From Cycas panzhihuaensis (taxonomy: Eukaryota; Cycadophyta): a stretch of DNA of 64,000 nt. How positions within the stretch are numbered: the stretch's first letter is position 1; each line of letters begins with the position of its first letter. The notes beneath the pieces were generated by a model that had not been told where the DNA came from, ran no database searches, and saw nothing but the letters and a program-made list of their open reading frames with translations. The stretch is from contig CM041465.1 in the NCBI GenBank assembly GCA_023213395.1, positions 99,765,741 through 99,829,740 of the forward strand. The letters run 5' to 3'. A program made the position numbers and the translations under genes. Below are positions 44,450 to 58,421 of the stretch, one piece after another.

Positions 44450-47400
44450 TGTTTCCTAGCTACCTAGAATGGATTGGGATACCATCACACAGGTATGGTC
44501 AGGTATATCTTCTTTCCCTTTCACTCTATCACACTCTTATAGTTGGTTTGATGTATGATGTTTGTATGATTTCTCGAGTTCTTGGTTAGGTTGATTGATC
44601 ATCTTGCCTATGCTTAACATTTATCTATGATGACTAGGACTCTAGTCTAATGGTATTATAGCTCCTAAGTGATCTCCCTCCTAGTTTTGGGTACTCTTGG
44701 GGCCTTTGTAGATTGACTTATGTACACCTTAATCTACTTTATTACACCTACCTCTTTTCCTCTTTACTACACCTATCCCTTGATCCATCTTAGGTGGTTT
44801 AAGAAGAGTTCTAGTGGCTAGGTATCCACTCATTACTTGGTCGTCACTTGGTCACTCCTTGTGCCTCATCAGGATATGCTACCTAAAACCCTTTTGCGTC
44901 TTGGCACCTCAATTGTTACCCTTTTCATCAGGTTCTGATCCTATTGGGTGGCTTTATTACATGTTTTTGCAAGTTGACGATATGCAGAATTATCATAGGT
45001 CAGTGTATAGTCCTCTAGGTAGCAATTCCAGGCCCCTGTCAAGGCTTACTCCCTCCTTTTCTACTCTTTCATTACTTATTTTGATTGTTCCATCCTTTTT
45101 GTTATTTCCACATTACTAGTTCTATTTACCCTGTGCTAATTGTTATGCACTACTAATATATTAGTGGTGCCATAAATAAGTTTATAGTGTAACTATTATG
45201 TACTTTATCATAGCTAGAAATGACTAATCTTGTTCTTTGTGCTCGAACGATGCATTCCCCTATCTCGGGACTTGCCTAGGTGAAACCTTAATGGCCCTAA
45301 GGCCTCTCTAAAGACACAAAAACCTCAAAATTTAAATTCACTCTCATGAATCAATCATTCATTCTGATTATTCTTCCATTGCACCAAAGGAAAAAGCTTA
45401 TTTTATAGGACAAGGGATTTTTCTTCCTTTTCTTCTTCCTTCTCCAATTCTCTCTTACTCCTCCTACACTTAAAATTTACAGGTTTTTCCTCTATAAGTA
45501 AGGAAAGGATAGCTAAGAGTAGCCTAAGCTAAACAAAGAAGGATTTTCACTAGGAAAATGACTAAAGATCTCATTCTTCTCTTCACCAAATGAGGGCTTC
45601 AGCCTCATCAACCCTATTTCCACTTTGGGACACCACTTTACATGATAAACTTATTTCCTTTAGGATTCCTTATTTAGAAATATCATGTTTTATGGTTTAT
45701 TCTTCATTATTTCAGCCATAAGATCCTAAATTCATGCTTGGATTAGCTTTGTGATTGTGTTTCAAGCCATATTTTGCTTAGCACAAGGAGGCAATACCTC
45801 CTTGCTTGATTGTTCTTCTTTTCCATTCCAAATCCTCCAGCTTTTAGAAAATAAGGTGGATAAACCAAGCTAAGAGAGTTTGTGAAGAGGCTTATAGTCT
45901 AGAGTTCTGATTTTGAAAGTCACCTCTCACTTGGGCAATGCCCCTCTCAATGCTTTGAGGCATATCTCCTTGTACTCCATCATTAGATTTAGGGTTTGGT
46001 TTGGAGTGAGGCCTATACATGTGAAATATTCACTTTATTTTTACTTCTAAACCCTAGCCAAATGAGCTACCTATAGTTTGTGAGGGTTATTCACCATTCA
46101 GAGGAGCTTTCCATCCCAAGGCAACACCCATCTCTTTTTCTCCATTTACATGATATGATTGTTGTATACATATACTCACTAAAATTATTAAGCAAAGAAT
46201 ATATAATCTTATATTTGTTTCCTTTTTCACTCACACACCTACACACTAACATTAGATGCTAAGATCACATACACATCTTGCTTGTGAGAAGGCCTTTCTC
46301 TTTTTGTATTATAGGTTGGAGGCCATTTCACGAGCTAAGAAACAAGTCATGAAATGATAACATTTCATTTTTTTTTATTTAGTTTTATTTCTATTTCATT
46401 TCCCTCTTTTTGTTCTTGTCTTGTGTATTGTTTGGGGACGGTAAGTAAGCCCTGTTTGGAGGGTAAGGGGAAGGTAAGGGAGCCCCACCTTCCATCTTCA
46501 ATAACTTTTGTAATAAGGGAATGAAAATAGAAGAAGAAATAACTTGTAGAAACATGGTGTAGAGAATGATAATGAAGGAGCACAATGCACATGGCACCAA
46601 CTGCCACAACCAGGTGCATACTTCCCAACACATCCTTCTCTTCTTCATTCCCCCTTTCCCATATTTTCATTTCAAAAAATGGGAAAAGAAAAAAAATTGA
46701 AAGACTCTCTTTATAGGCTTCTTTTCCTTTTTATTATATGTCATAAGGGAAGGGAAATGAGTAAACACATTTCCCTCCTCGATCCTCTTCTTACCAAAAG
46801 AAGAGGTGTACCCATGTAAGGAAATACCTTGTACCAAACCTTTACTTTCTCTCTCACACACACTTATAGTATTCACTACATTCATTGAAAAGTAAAAAAG
46901 GGCAAAGAGACAGATAGGAAAGGATTGCATCTTATTTTGTATGCATATTTTATTCCTTTTTTAGCATTCCCTACTTTGGTAGTAGCCATATTCATTTGGA
47001 ATTAGAATGCCACTACAAACCCATACCACCAAGGCTAAACCATACCCTATCACATAGTAACCATCAACTCCAAAGATCTTCTCATTCTCCTCAAAAGCCC
47101 AAAAGGACCTTATAACCTAATAGCCATGACAAACTAATGGCTCTTTCCTACCCCTCTCAATCCATTCCTAGATTGCGAGTACGCCCACCTAAACTGCCTC
47201 TCACTTTATCATTACTTCTTTCTCCCTTCGATTACCTCTTTTTCTAAAAGGTGGTCTAGCCCCTTTTCTTTCCCTCCAAGGATAGGAGAGATTATTCTTT
47301 ATGCTATTCGACTACCTGAGGATGCCTCTTTTCCTAAACTGAATCTAGGAAGGTACTCAGAAAGAAGGAAAGGTCATAGTACTATTTACGGGTCCCCAAA

Positions 47401-47530
47401 CCTACGTTTTGATGTGTAGATTCCTTTTGAGTGTAACCTATCCTCCCTTTGAGGTCCTTAGGCCCCTATTGTAGTTATAGTGTCAGCCTAAAAGCTCTTA
47501 TCTATAGTGACCCCTAGAGGCATGCTTCCA
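44450..47530 (+). mobile_element. 3' LTR of C
   Basis: 3081 bp, TGTTTCCTAGC to GCTTCCA. Contains palindrome GGACTCTAGTCT 44637-44648 and the doubled core 46435-46486. The end block (TTTACGGGTCCCCAAACCTACG near 47385) matches the solo LTR and D. Confidence 0.88.
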
Positions 47531-47535
47531 CATGC
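47531..47535. repeat. Right target-site duplication of C (CATGC)
   Basis: Matches 35351-35355. Confidence 0.85.
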
Positions 47536-50500
47536 CATTACCTAACCTTGTTCCAAATCCACAACATCCTTACCATCCATCATCCACACTTTAAATGTCA
47601 TCACCCATACCTATGTCTCTTAGCCTCACTCCTAACACAAACACCCATATAGAATGCTCATCATGCCCTTTATGTTTTACTTTATATTCTTTCCCTATTG
47701 GACTTTGACAAACTTGCCCACTTCACCATCTATCATCTTAATGCTCTATAATACCTATACTTAATTTTTACATTTATTTTACCCTTCTAAAATGTTGCCA
47801 TCTAAACCACTTATTTTTATGAGAAGCCTATAATATTCTCTATTCCATGCTCTTTATTTGCATAAAGTGCATCTTTTCCCATCTAAGTTTTCTTTCATTA
47901 GGGTATAATATTAAAGTAGGGTAAACGATATCAAGAAGGATGAACCTAAAGAATATAGGACCTATGCTCTACCAAATGAAAATCATGTTATTTTATTACT
48001 AAAGGATACTAACGGTGTCCAAATCATGGCCTAAATAAGAATGATATTAGACTTTTAATAGTGAAGGTTACTTGATTAGTGAGATAAATATTAAAGGATA
48101 AATATATTCTATTAGCAAGGAGTAGTAAGTAAATAAAGTTATAAGGTATAATAACATCAGTATAAGAAGAAAAATGTGTACTTTAGCATTTAAATAATTA
48201 AAATTTTAAAAGAAAAAAATATGCAAGAAATTCATAATTTAAAGTGATGATCTAAGTGTTTCATTAAAGAAAAAATTTGGAAATTCTTTGAGGGTAAATC
48301 ATGTCAAGAAAGGGAGAATTGTTACTAACTTATAACCATGTTGACCAAGAGGGTCCAACACCTAAACAAATGCATAAGCTTTAAGTGGAGAGTGAAATAT
48401 GGTGGTGGTATCATCTACTTACACCCATGATTTATGGGTAAAACATGTTAAGAGAGAGGAAATTATTTGTATTTGCCCCTCTTATTGGACAAAGGTACTA
48501 TTTAAAATATGAGGAAATATTTATTATTTTATAATTTTGGTTTCTAAATATAAGGAGTTATTACTACCTTAGGGGCACCACCTAACACCTAGATTAAGGG
48601 TGTAGCAGCTTCAATAAGGAGGAGTAAGTGTTCTTTTATACATTTATCAAAATCCTAGTTAATGGAATAATATTTTTGATATTATAAAAAATATACCTAA
48701 ATAGGTTCTAAAGTAAGGATAGTTGCAGAATGTAGACTTTGTAGATAGACATCATAAAGAACTTATCACTTGAATTTTTCTCTATTATGAAGGTGCACTA
48801 TATGACTAAGTACTACTAGTAATATAATTCACCAAATGGTTGATGGATGTTAATATAATTGACAAGTGTCTTATATCAATATAGCCTCACATATAAGATC
48901 TTTTTAAGATCAAGTTATAAAGAATAGTAAAGATAAGTGCTTGTAAAGGGGAAGAGTTATGAAGCAAATCAAAGCCCTTGGTTTGTCATACACATGTTAC
49001 AACCTGAAGAGGCATGCAAATAATATATGTCATGATTGAATATTTAGATGAAATGAAATGTTTACAAGGTAAATGAATGTAGGATGAATCTTAACCATTT
49101 GATCAAGTGCCACATTAAGGTTGTCGGGTGACTTTGTAGAAAATAAGGACAATAAAAGTATGTATCACAAAGAAGCATAGTTAACTCATGAGTTCAAGTT
49201 TCATACATTAATCAATAAGACACATGTTCATATCCTAGGGGTGCTTACAAAATAATGACTTATAAGAAGAAGTGAGTAAAAGGGATGAAAAGAATATATA
49301 TAAGGTGAATGCTTTACTTGACTCAATCTAAATTGCTTGTTATAAAGACATGTGCTCATATCTAAATTTATTCATAAAAACAATCTTTGAAGGAAATGTG
49401 AAACTACATATAGTAACCTATATCTAACATGGTTTATGGACTTAATATTAATTGTTTAATGGGTGGATATATGGATAAATCTTGATGCATCACATAAGTG
49501 GAGCTTCATATAAGAGATCCTTTTAATATGAATGCTTGTAAGTGCATTGAATATGAATTCAATCTAGGTAATTAAATGTTAGATATATGGAATCTTCTTA
49601 AACATTCATAGGATTAAATGGTACTCGAGGGTTGGGATGGTGGGTGGGGTTGTGCAAGAAGCAAAAGAACAAAGGATGATATTTAGAACTAAAGATTGTG
49701 AATCGAATTAAATTATTGGATCAAGATACCTGCGGTTGATATCTAATGGTGCATGCAATTTATTATCTCATTTGAATCCAAGAGAAGAATGAACCAATCT
49801 AGGAGTAAATAGATTATGAGCTAAGATCCAAACCATTAAACTAAAGGATATATAACATGATTTTGAGGTACTCATAAAGAGGTAATTTGAATGGTGGTAT
49901 TAAAATTTTGATTTTAAAAAATTCAAAGGAGTGAGGTAGGAGTATGTCATGGTCCTTAGATCTTAAGGACACGTGATAAATATTAGGGACTTTGTAAATA
50001 AAAATGAATATTGACTCAAGTAAAGAAAATATATAAAGGCCTTCCAAATTCCAAATTATAAATTAATCTTAGTTATTGAATCTAAACCCTCATTAGACTA
50101 TAGGATTTTAAAGATAAAGTATGATCATATGATTGCTTGCGCCTCTATTAATGATGAATTGATCACAGTGCTAATAAAATTCAAGTATGAAGGAGTGTTT
50201 GATGAGCAGTTGTGCAACTAAACTTAACTCATTTTTCATTTTCCACCATTCAAAACATAGAAAATAGCAAAGTATAAAGTAATTGTTCGAGAGAAACCAT
50301 AAGAGAAAAGGATTCAAAGCCTACTAAATTATGTCCCAACCACAAGTCTAGAGTTTTAATCCAATTATTATGATAATTCCAACCATTAAGGACACTTCTG
50401 CTAGTTATAAAGGATAAGATTGGGTTTTATTTAAAGCAAACAAGAATGTAAATAATGAGATATAGAAGAATGTATTGGCATAAATACGTTTTATTTTATC

Positions 50501-50968
50501 AGTATTCCATGTTTAGAGTTAGTAGGTTTGCTTACATAATACCTAAAGCCAAGCACAAAGATGATTGTTGCCTTGAAAAAAATTGAGGTGGCTATAATAA
50601 AAAACAAAAAGTTAGCTAAAGATATTTCAAACTGGGAAATTCAGAAGCTTAAATAGGCTATGGAAAAGAATGGCTTTAAGCCTAAACTTTTTTATGAGTG
50701 CATACATCTATGATCTCATTATTAACAAATATTTATGGGTTCTAATGACTAGAAATTAAGGTTATTAAATGTGTGTATCATAGAACAAAGCCAAAAGGAA
50801 AACTTACTCCTTAACTAGGCTTCAACAATAAGTGAAACCATAATCTCTCAGCTTAAAGGATTACATTTTGGCATAAAATTTTATATGATAACATATTCAA
50901 TATGTGTTTTACTTACCCAAGGACATTTCTACATTTCAAACTAGATCCTTAAAGGCTTAATAAGGATG
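47536..50968. other. AT-rich intergenic DNA
   Basis: No gene recognised. 48340-48490 is the second copy of the dispersed repeat at 29641-29816. Open frames are short and of biased composition (for example 49841-50047). Confidence 0.6.
48340..48490 (+). repeat. Dispersed repeat, copy 2
   Basis: About 70% identical by eye to 29641-29790 (shared AAACATGTTAAGAGA). Here it is not interrupted by an LTR, so it may show the original continuation. Confidence 0.6.
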
Positions 50969-53900
50969 TGTTTCCTGGCTATCGGGAATGGACATGGATG
51001 GCACCTCTTAAATAGGCACAAGCATATCTCCAACCTTGCTCCTTATTTACTTCAAGATGTAATGAGATATTTAGAAGATGCATTCTATAAGGTATTGTTG
51101 CTTGCATGGTTGAGATTCTTGGTTTACCTGCCCTTTCTTATGCCTATGATTATTATTTCAACCTATGAAAACTTAGGACAAATGTCCTATGGCATTACAC
51201 AACCGTCCACAACACCTTTTCACAACTCCTAGGTATTGTTAGGCTCCTGCAACCCACTCTTGATTGTTATTAGCATTAGACATGGTCCTTAATACATTGT
51301 TTCAGGCCTAACCACCCTTGCACATGCCAATTACCCCTCATTGGGGCCTTATTGCCATCCTCTTCTTGCTTAATGAGGTCCCATCGATGCCTAAGGGTCT
51401 CTTAGATGCCTTACCAATCCAACTCATTGCTCTATTGGGCCCTAAGACCTTTCTTCTCGCAGCCTTCTAGGCCTCTCTTTTATTTTTTCCTTTATTTTAT
51501 TCGTACTGAAGTAATATTTGTGGTACCATAGCAATATTCATGTTACCACTATAAATTTCATGGTACCATGAAGTTTTTCATAGGGTGACTATCCATTAAC
51601 ACTTACGGCCTGGAAATGGCTAATTTCACATTTATTACAAAACTAACACATGGAAGGATGTTGTTTCCCACTTAGGGCATACTCTAATTGCTCAATAGAC
51701 CTAATTTAAGTATAAAACCTAAATTTTGAATCTATTTTATCTCTCTTGGCTCTCTTATGAAAGGTGAAAATTCCTATAACCTGCATTCTCTGCTCTCTCC
51801 TTCTATCTTCCTTTTCTCTTAGTATAAAACCCTAGATTGCAGGTCTGCACTAGCTCGTCTTCAGTAGGCATTCCTCCCAAAGTACTCATCCCAGCTACTA
51901 GAACAATTTTTTGTAGGGTTTTCACTCTTATTTTTACTGCCAAGAGGATTCTTTCTCCACCTAGAAAGAGGGATCATCGCCCTTCCTTCCATGTATCAGG
52001 TAATATCCATCTTAATTCAGTTTTATGGGTTGTCTCTGATTTGTTTTCTACTACCATTTCTTTTTACAACTATATTTAGTGGGTATTTCTATTTATTTGC
52101 AAGTCTTGTATATATATTCATATCTTGGGGACATCTAAAGGAAGGCAAACCATTCCTTCCCTCTTGTTTATGCCTCAACACCTCCTAGTTTTCTTCTTGG
52201 GACATAAGCAACTGGATCATAGGAACCCTTTGAGAGGGAGAAGAGGAGTATATGGCTAGGGTTCTGACCCTCATAGCCACATCCTCTAAGACATCCCGCT
52301 ACCTCTCATGGTCTTCTTATGCCATATCCACCTTACACACCAAGAAAACCCTTGGGTGAAGGCTTCTGTTGGTCTGTAACACTTGCAACTAGCCCTTATG
52401 CATATTATTTGGTAGTAGATTTCATTGTAAATCTTGGACATCTCATAAAATTGCCATCCTCTTTGCAAATCTTGCAAAAGTTGTGACATTGTAACTTTTG
52501 CAACATTTACACTTTTTGCATCTTTTACATCTTATTGGTTCTTGTAAGTTATATCATTTTCCTTAATTGCTTGGAGTTACAAACCCTCTCTTGATTTGTT
52601 TGTCTAGAGTACTTAAGCACATGGAGGTGTCTTGTTTAGAGGAGTTAACCATTCTAAGGATCTCCTATCTCACACTCTTTAAACCCCCCTTTCCCTTTGA
52701 GAATTATTTGGAAACATTTAAATACATGGTGGGAAAAATTAGAATATATATATATATTACTTCTTTTCTTTAAGGCATTAAGCAAGTTTTGGATTTCCTT
52801 TTAGCAAGTACATGCATACACACATATATCCATACACATTGGTATATGTATATCATTATTTATTAGAAGGAGTTAGGTCGTAAAGCATCTCTACCTACTC
52901 CAAGCAAGTAAGGATCATACAAGAAGGTACATGCATCTCATTTCCATTTATTTCTTTGGATCTTTCCTTTGAACCTTTTATTCCTTTCGGTTAAGCATTA
53001 TAGGGAAGGTAAGGAAGCCCCCACCAATGGTTTTGATCATAACGCCGATCATAGTTAGGAGTGTAAGGTGATTGGCGAAGGGAAAGCAATGAAGGGAAGA
53101 AGATGCACTTCATCAACAAGCTTGATTATAGGTGCACTCTCTCTAATCTTTCTTTCCTCCCTTATCCCTGTCCCCCATTTCCCAAGAAGGAAAAGTAGGT
53201 TGCATTTCCATATTATTTACAATCATTAACTTTGCATTCATTTAAAAGGAAAGTCATCCATATTTGCTTTTCTAACCATCACATTGTTGTGCCTCAACCT
53301 CACTTCCCTTTTACTTTCTCCTATTGCATGAATATAAAAAGTGATAGTTTGGGTTAGTGCACCTCTCACTTTGCATCTCAAAAGGGAAGTGATAGAAAAA
53401 GGGTTCTCCTTCTTTATTGCATCCCTTTCTTGCATATACTTTGAATACACAAGGGTAAGAACACAAAAGGGAACCTAGGCCTTTTGGTAGTCATCTTTTC
53501 TTTCATGCATTATTGAAATAAGTTGCATAATCCATCATACTCTCTTCCTCTTTTGCACTCCCCTTTCCCCTTTCACCTAGTCCTTTTGCTTATAAAAGTA
53601 AAAGAGAGAGAGGGAAAAATGAGAAAAAGAAAGAGAATTTCCTTTAAGTTGCATTTACTTAGTAGTAATACTCTGTACCTTTGCACCACCTTTGAATAAA
53701 ACTAAGACATTATCTAAGACTCTTAACATACATAGACACTTGTTTGTTTCACATAAACCCTAGAGGCTTTCCTTTAGGTAACCCTTGGCAAGGTACCCCA
53801 TTCATCTTGTCCTTCTTGGGATTTGGTTTATCTACACCAAACCCCTCTTATATTTCTCTGCTTACCATCTCTCTCTTATTTCGTAGGCCTCCTATTCCAC

Positions 53901-54225
53901 TAGGGTTTATCTCCTCTTTTCCCTCCATTTTGGGAAAAGAGCTTTTGTCCTCCCTCTCCTTCCTCCACCTGTAAGGATAGGAGAGTCCCTCTTTAGGCTA
54001 CTTGGTAAACTAAGGATGCCTTTGCCCGTACCAAATCTGAGAAGGTACTTGCTGAAAGGGAGAGTCTTATGTGCTATTTACGGGTCTTTGAACTTGCATT
54101 TTGATTCATGAACACCGTTTATGGGTGAGCTATCCCCTTACCTCTACAGACATTTAAGCTCCTAGTATAGTGATAGTGTGGGCTTAATATCCTTAGTTTT
54201 AGTGACCCATAGAGGTGCACTTTTA
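50969..54225 (+). mobile_element. 5' LTR of D
   Basis: TGTTTCCTGGCTATCGGG to GCACTTTTA, 3257 bp, close to the solo LTR in length and motif order: palindrome GGACAAATGTCC 51176-51187, decayed G-box ACACATGG 51646-51653, TATAAAA 51711-51717, core 53003-53021. The sequence after 54225 aligns with the A2 leader, which fixes the LTR end. Confidence 0.83.
53003..53021 (+). promoter_or_regulatory. Conserved splice-donor-like core, D LTR
   Basis: GGGAAGGTAAGGAAGCCCC at 2034 bp into the LTR. Confidence 0.5.
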
Positions 54226-54481
54226 GTAGCAACCATACTGGGGACCTGCCAGTAAAGGAACCATTCTAGTTTCCTTTGGGTTAGTGTTGCCTCTCTCTTT
54301 TGGTATCTCTTCTTGATTTGGTAGGCAACCCCCAATATTTTTTATACTGCTTATCTCTCTTTCTTCTAGAGTCTTAGGAGGAACTTAAATATAATGATTC
54401 TCTCATCATTTGTAGGGCGTCCCTCCTTCTTTGAAAGAGTTACCTTATTCTCCCCTTCCTTTGTCTGATTCTAAATTAGCT
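54226..54481 (+). other. Leader of D
   Basis: GTAGCAACCATACTGGGGACC aligns with GCAGCGGCGATCTTGGGGG of A2. The primer-binding site should lie here; TGGGGACC at about 54239 is a candidate, not assigned to a tRNA. Confidence 0.45.
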
Positions 54482-56700
54482 ATGGAGGGATTCTCTTTGG
54501 AATGGTCCTACGACACCTATATCTATGAAGCCTAACAACAACCTTCAACCTCTTTCTAGGGTCCCACCTAAGTGGGTGACGATCCCATTTTTTATCTAAG
54601 TGATCAAGAGCACCTAAGTATCCACCATCTCCCCACACATGACATGGGAGCTTCTTCTCCCATGGGATATCACCACCTTGGTGAGAGTGCCCATGAAGAT
54701 TACCTTGTGGGATCTACTTCATATGAGGAACCTTCTACCTTATATGAGTAAGTAGAAACCCCTCATGTGGATGTGGTGGAAGTGCTACATTAATGCTTCT
54801 AGGCTACAAGTCTCCAACCACCCCCAAACTGGTTGGAGACCATCTTGCATAGTGTAGTGCCCTCCTCTTCCTCATATACGCCCCCATACTCTTCTTATTT
54901 AGCTTTGATATCTACAACAAGAATATCCCTCATTGTTGCCTCTTCTTCGTCTATCCCCCATACTTTAGGGAACACCCAAGGTATACCCACTTCCTAGATT
55001 GGGTTGAGTATACCTCCTCCTAGCCAAGTGACCACACCTCAACCAACCTTGGTCCACCTGTCTTTTACTTGACCTAAGGGACCTACATGTCCCTCTTCCT
55101 CTAGTTATGTGGGGAAAATCCCTATGTGCTCTCAACCCTAACCTAGGGATCCTTATCTTTATGCGCCCCTAGGATACACTCCCCAACCATGGGGGCATGG
55201 AAAGGAAAATCCCATTCCTATCTATGGGATGGACTTCTTCCATCTGTATGGCATTACACCACCTACTAGGAGGCTGTATTGGAAGAATATGATGCCACAC
55301 CCATTTGCTTCATTGTCATGCGTTACCTCGCATGCGGTGCCTTTGCAAGGAGGACAAACTCCTCCTTAGGGCTCCTTTCCCCAAGTCTCCATTCAATAAG
55401 GGGCATATCTTCAAGGGGGGATGGGTTCCTCTTACCCATTCACCTCTATCCTGGTTCCTTCACATCCAGGATTAGACCCTTCCCCACTAAGTAGGAGGGA
55501 GTTCATATCCCAAATCTCCTAAGGAAGATTTGGGAACCTGTGCCCACCTCCTCCTTCATCTTTTATTGACCCTTCAGCTCAACTAAGGGCCCATCTCTTT
55601 ATCAACTTTAGGTTAACCCCTTTGTCGATTGAGGTGTTAAGGACTAATTTACTACCTCATCCTCCTGAGGTGCCTAAGTTTAATAGGACCTCTTTGTAAG
55701 ACCCAATAGAGCATGTTAGGAGTTTCTCCATGGCGTGTATTGATTACTGGGCCTATGATCACATCCTAATGAAGCTCTTTCCTTAATCCTTATAGGGCGA
55801 TACCCTTAAGTAGATCTATCACCTCCCTGCCTATTTGATTCATTTATTCCAATAACTCGTAGATGAGTTTGTCAACTATTTTGATGTTACTCATCCATTT
55901 AAGAGTGGAATGAAAGCCTTATTATCTCTTAAACAAGGTCACAAGGAGATGAACCGTGACTTTGTTAGGTGTTTTCATGATCTCCTTCACTCCACAAAGG
56001 TCGCATTGCCTAAGGAGCTAAAAAGGGATGTCTTTATGAATGCCCTTATCCTAAGGTATATGTTGAGGTCCTCAAAATGGGGCAACAACATGTGACTCTA
56101 CTATAGCCAAGTGCTTAGCTCTTGAGGCTACTAAGATCCAAGTGGGTCTAAAGAAACCTCTCAAACCATCATAACGATGCAAGGCACCCCCTCTGTCTCA
56201 TGACATCAAACTACAATAATCCTAAAAGTCTTCATCCCACTCAATGGAGAAGACTTTGGATCCCTTGACCTCCAGCATACATTCATTCGAATATATAATG
56301 AAGGAGCTTAAGCTCGAAGCTCCTCCTCCATTGCTAAACTTCCTAAGCAACACCTTCTAATGATGGAAATACTAATTCTTCTCAAATAAGGAATACCAAA
56401 CCTTCCTTAGAGAAGAAGTGGTGCTCCATCCATGGTGAATTCTTTCATGAGGATTCACAATATAGGGTACATCACCCTAAACCTACTCCACATCATGATT
56501 CCTCTCCCAAGCAGGCATCTAGGCCTAACTTAGACCAACTCGTCCATAGGGATCCTTTTCCCAAATATGGAGAAAGAGATTAGCATGCCCAACATAGAGG
56601 GAATCAGAATAGGAAAGGTCTCCTAACCCTCGTCTGATGTAAGCTAAGGGAAAGGGGGTAAGAAGTTCCTCTTCTTCTTCCAGTTCTTGCCATCAAACCC
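54482..56700 (+). pseudogene. gag: gag of D, broken
   Basis: ATG 54482 opens MEGFSLEWSYD, matching A2. Repeated stops follow (for example at about 54532). Gag domain 55640-56100: PHPPEVPKFN, FSMACIDYWAYDHILMKLF, LVDEFVNYFDVT, FVRCFHDLLHSTK, LPKELKRDVFMNAL. The knuckle at about 56415-56465 (WCSIHGEFFHEDSQY) has lost its last Cys. D preserves the segment around LKRDVFMNAL that is frameshifted in A2. Confidence 0.78.
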
Positions 56701-56869
56701 CTTCACCCTCTTGATCCTAGAATAAGGGAAAAAGAGTCATCTAAATGCTTGAGACCACACCCCTATATGCTTTGACTTAGCCTCAAGTAGACAAAGAGGC
56801 CATAATTGCCTCTTCCTCTTATCATCTTAATCCTCCATTAGATATCCCTCCTTCTAAGATTCCTCTGCT

Positions 56870-57580
56870 CCATAAGATCATCCTTATTTACCCGAGTCAC
56901 TATGATTTCTGAAGGGTACTTACCTAATGAATAGGAAAAGCAAAATCCTTCTCTATCATATATGAGCTTCATCTAGTGGATATTGGGATGTCCATAATGG
57001 ACATCTTGAGGAGTTGTGTAGAGAAATACACTCTCCTTTTGGAGACTTTAGGGTTGGTGGATGCATGCATCCAACCTTTGGATATTACCTCAAGTTAGGA
57101 ACTTGTAATCTCTTTTGACCTTAAAGATCTCCCCCCGACTGGCGAAATGGAATGCTAATGGCACTACCCTTTCATCATATCTATAGACACTCTTGATTGT
57201 ACCCTCTGAAGGACTATTATAGATAATGCTTCTTTTATAAATGTTATGCCTTTACATATCATGCAGGAGTTAGGCATAGTAGCCCTCGGGCCAGTTCTAT
57301 GGCATTGTCAAGGCTACAATGGTAGCGAGAAAATACCCTTAGGTTCTGACTCTATTCCCCTTATCCTTGAAGATAAAACCATTCTCACTAACATTATGGT
57401 CCTTAACATAGACGTGGACTACAACCTTTTGTTGGGATGCCCATGGCTCGATTAGATAGGAGTTGTGTGTTCGTCTCATTGGGGACAGCTTAAATTCATC
57501 CATAAAGGATGAATGAAGGTTATTTCTCGGGAGCCTCCTCCCATTAAATAATTGTACCAGTCTTGTCAAGCAATTCATGA
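56870..57580 (+). pseudogene. pol (protease): Protease region of D, broken
   Basis: Contains a D-N-A active-site remnant near 57226 (A2 has D-N-G), MPLHIMQELGIVAL (57246 on), LTNIMVLNIDVDYNLLLGCPWLD to 57455, then a stop. The upstream part resembles A2 8690-9050 in pieces. Confidence 0.75.
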
Positions 57581-57584
57581 TTGA

Positions 57585-58421
57585 GTGAAGGGCAACAAAG
57601 GCCCAACCATTCACACTTTTGCCTACATGATTGATATTCCAAGCACGTCTTACTTAGAGGAGGGACCTTCTCCTTCCTCTTCTAACCTCATTCGTTTTGC
57701 CTCTACTAGTGTAGGGAGTTATGGGTACCTCGCTATTTTGAGCAATGATGAGTCTGACAGTGAGGACAAGGACCTCCTTTATCCCATATCCCTACTAAAC
57801 ATAAGTAGGGAGTGCTTGCTTCATTTCAGGTCCTAAACTAGAACCCCTTCCATTGTGGAGCCTATTACTCCCATTGAGTTGCATGAGGCCATTCCCATCT
57901 ATTGTGTGACCTCCCATGCCACCTTGCCTTCTATCTCATTGCCTTCCTTAGGTGATGAGGATAAGGAACCTCCTGTTATGTGTCATAGGAGATTACCCTC
58001 CAACTCTTCTAAAGATTCCCTTAACTACATTGAGTGGTGGATCTATCACTATGGGCCCACTGCTGCTCTCACTTCCCATTCTTCATCTTCTCTAAGTATA
58101 AGTATCTATGGGGTAGACTACTTTAAGAATGACGAGCCATTGTTAGAGCATTTAGTAGGCTCCATGCCCAACCTCCCTCCTAGTCACCATAAGCTTAGTT
58201 ACCGAAAGATCTTAGCTCTTGGGTCACCCTTAACTGACCCAGGCCAACCCAGTTCCTCTCTGCCCCTTCCTATTGAACAAGCCCCTCTCTATTTTGAGGA
58301 GGGAAATGCCATATACATGGGAGCAACCAAGGACATCATTCTCACCCCAAGCAAGGTCATCAAGGTGGGAGAAGAATGTTCCCTTAAAGAAATAGAGGAA
58401 TATATTTTAGGAATTCTGTGA
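57585..58421 (+). pseudogene. Protease-RT linker of D
   Basis: Two open frames, 57585-57836 and 57855-58421. The second is 188 codons long and includes YGVDYFKNDEPLLEHLVGSMPNLP and KDIILTPSKVIKVGEECSLKEIEEYILG, matched in A2 (about 10110-10175) and E (63946-63599). No known domain, but conserved across three copies. The run into DVFAWD-like sequence marks the start of reverse transcriptase. Confidence 0.6.

Larger units (their letters stand above)
35356..47530 (+). mobile_element. Element C: rearranged Tat-like element lacking RT and integrase
   Basis: LTR to LTR with CATGC on both sides, about 12.2 kb. The 5' LTR is cut at about 37915 and joins directly to gag near 37920, so LTR end, primer site and early gag are deleted. 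gag (37920-39480) and a protease-region remnant follow, then a foreign stretch with a Copia-like LTR (41187-41567), then the antisense PMD-like gene (41590-42681, minus), extra RNase H (43403-43937), polypurine tract and 3' LTR (44450-47530). Reverse transcriptase and integrase are missing. CpG-poor and AT-rich compared with A2, hence older. Confidence 0.88.
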
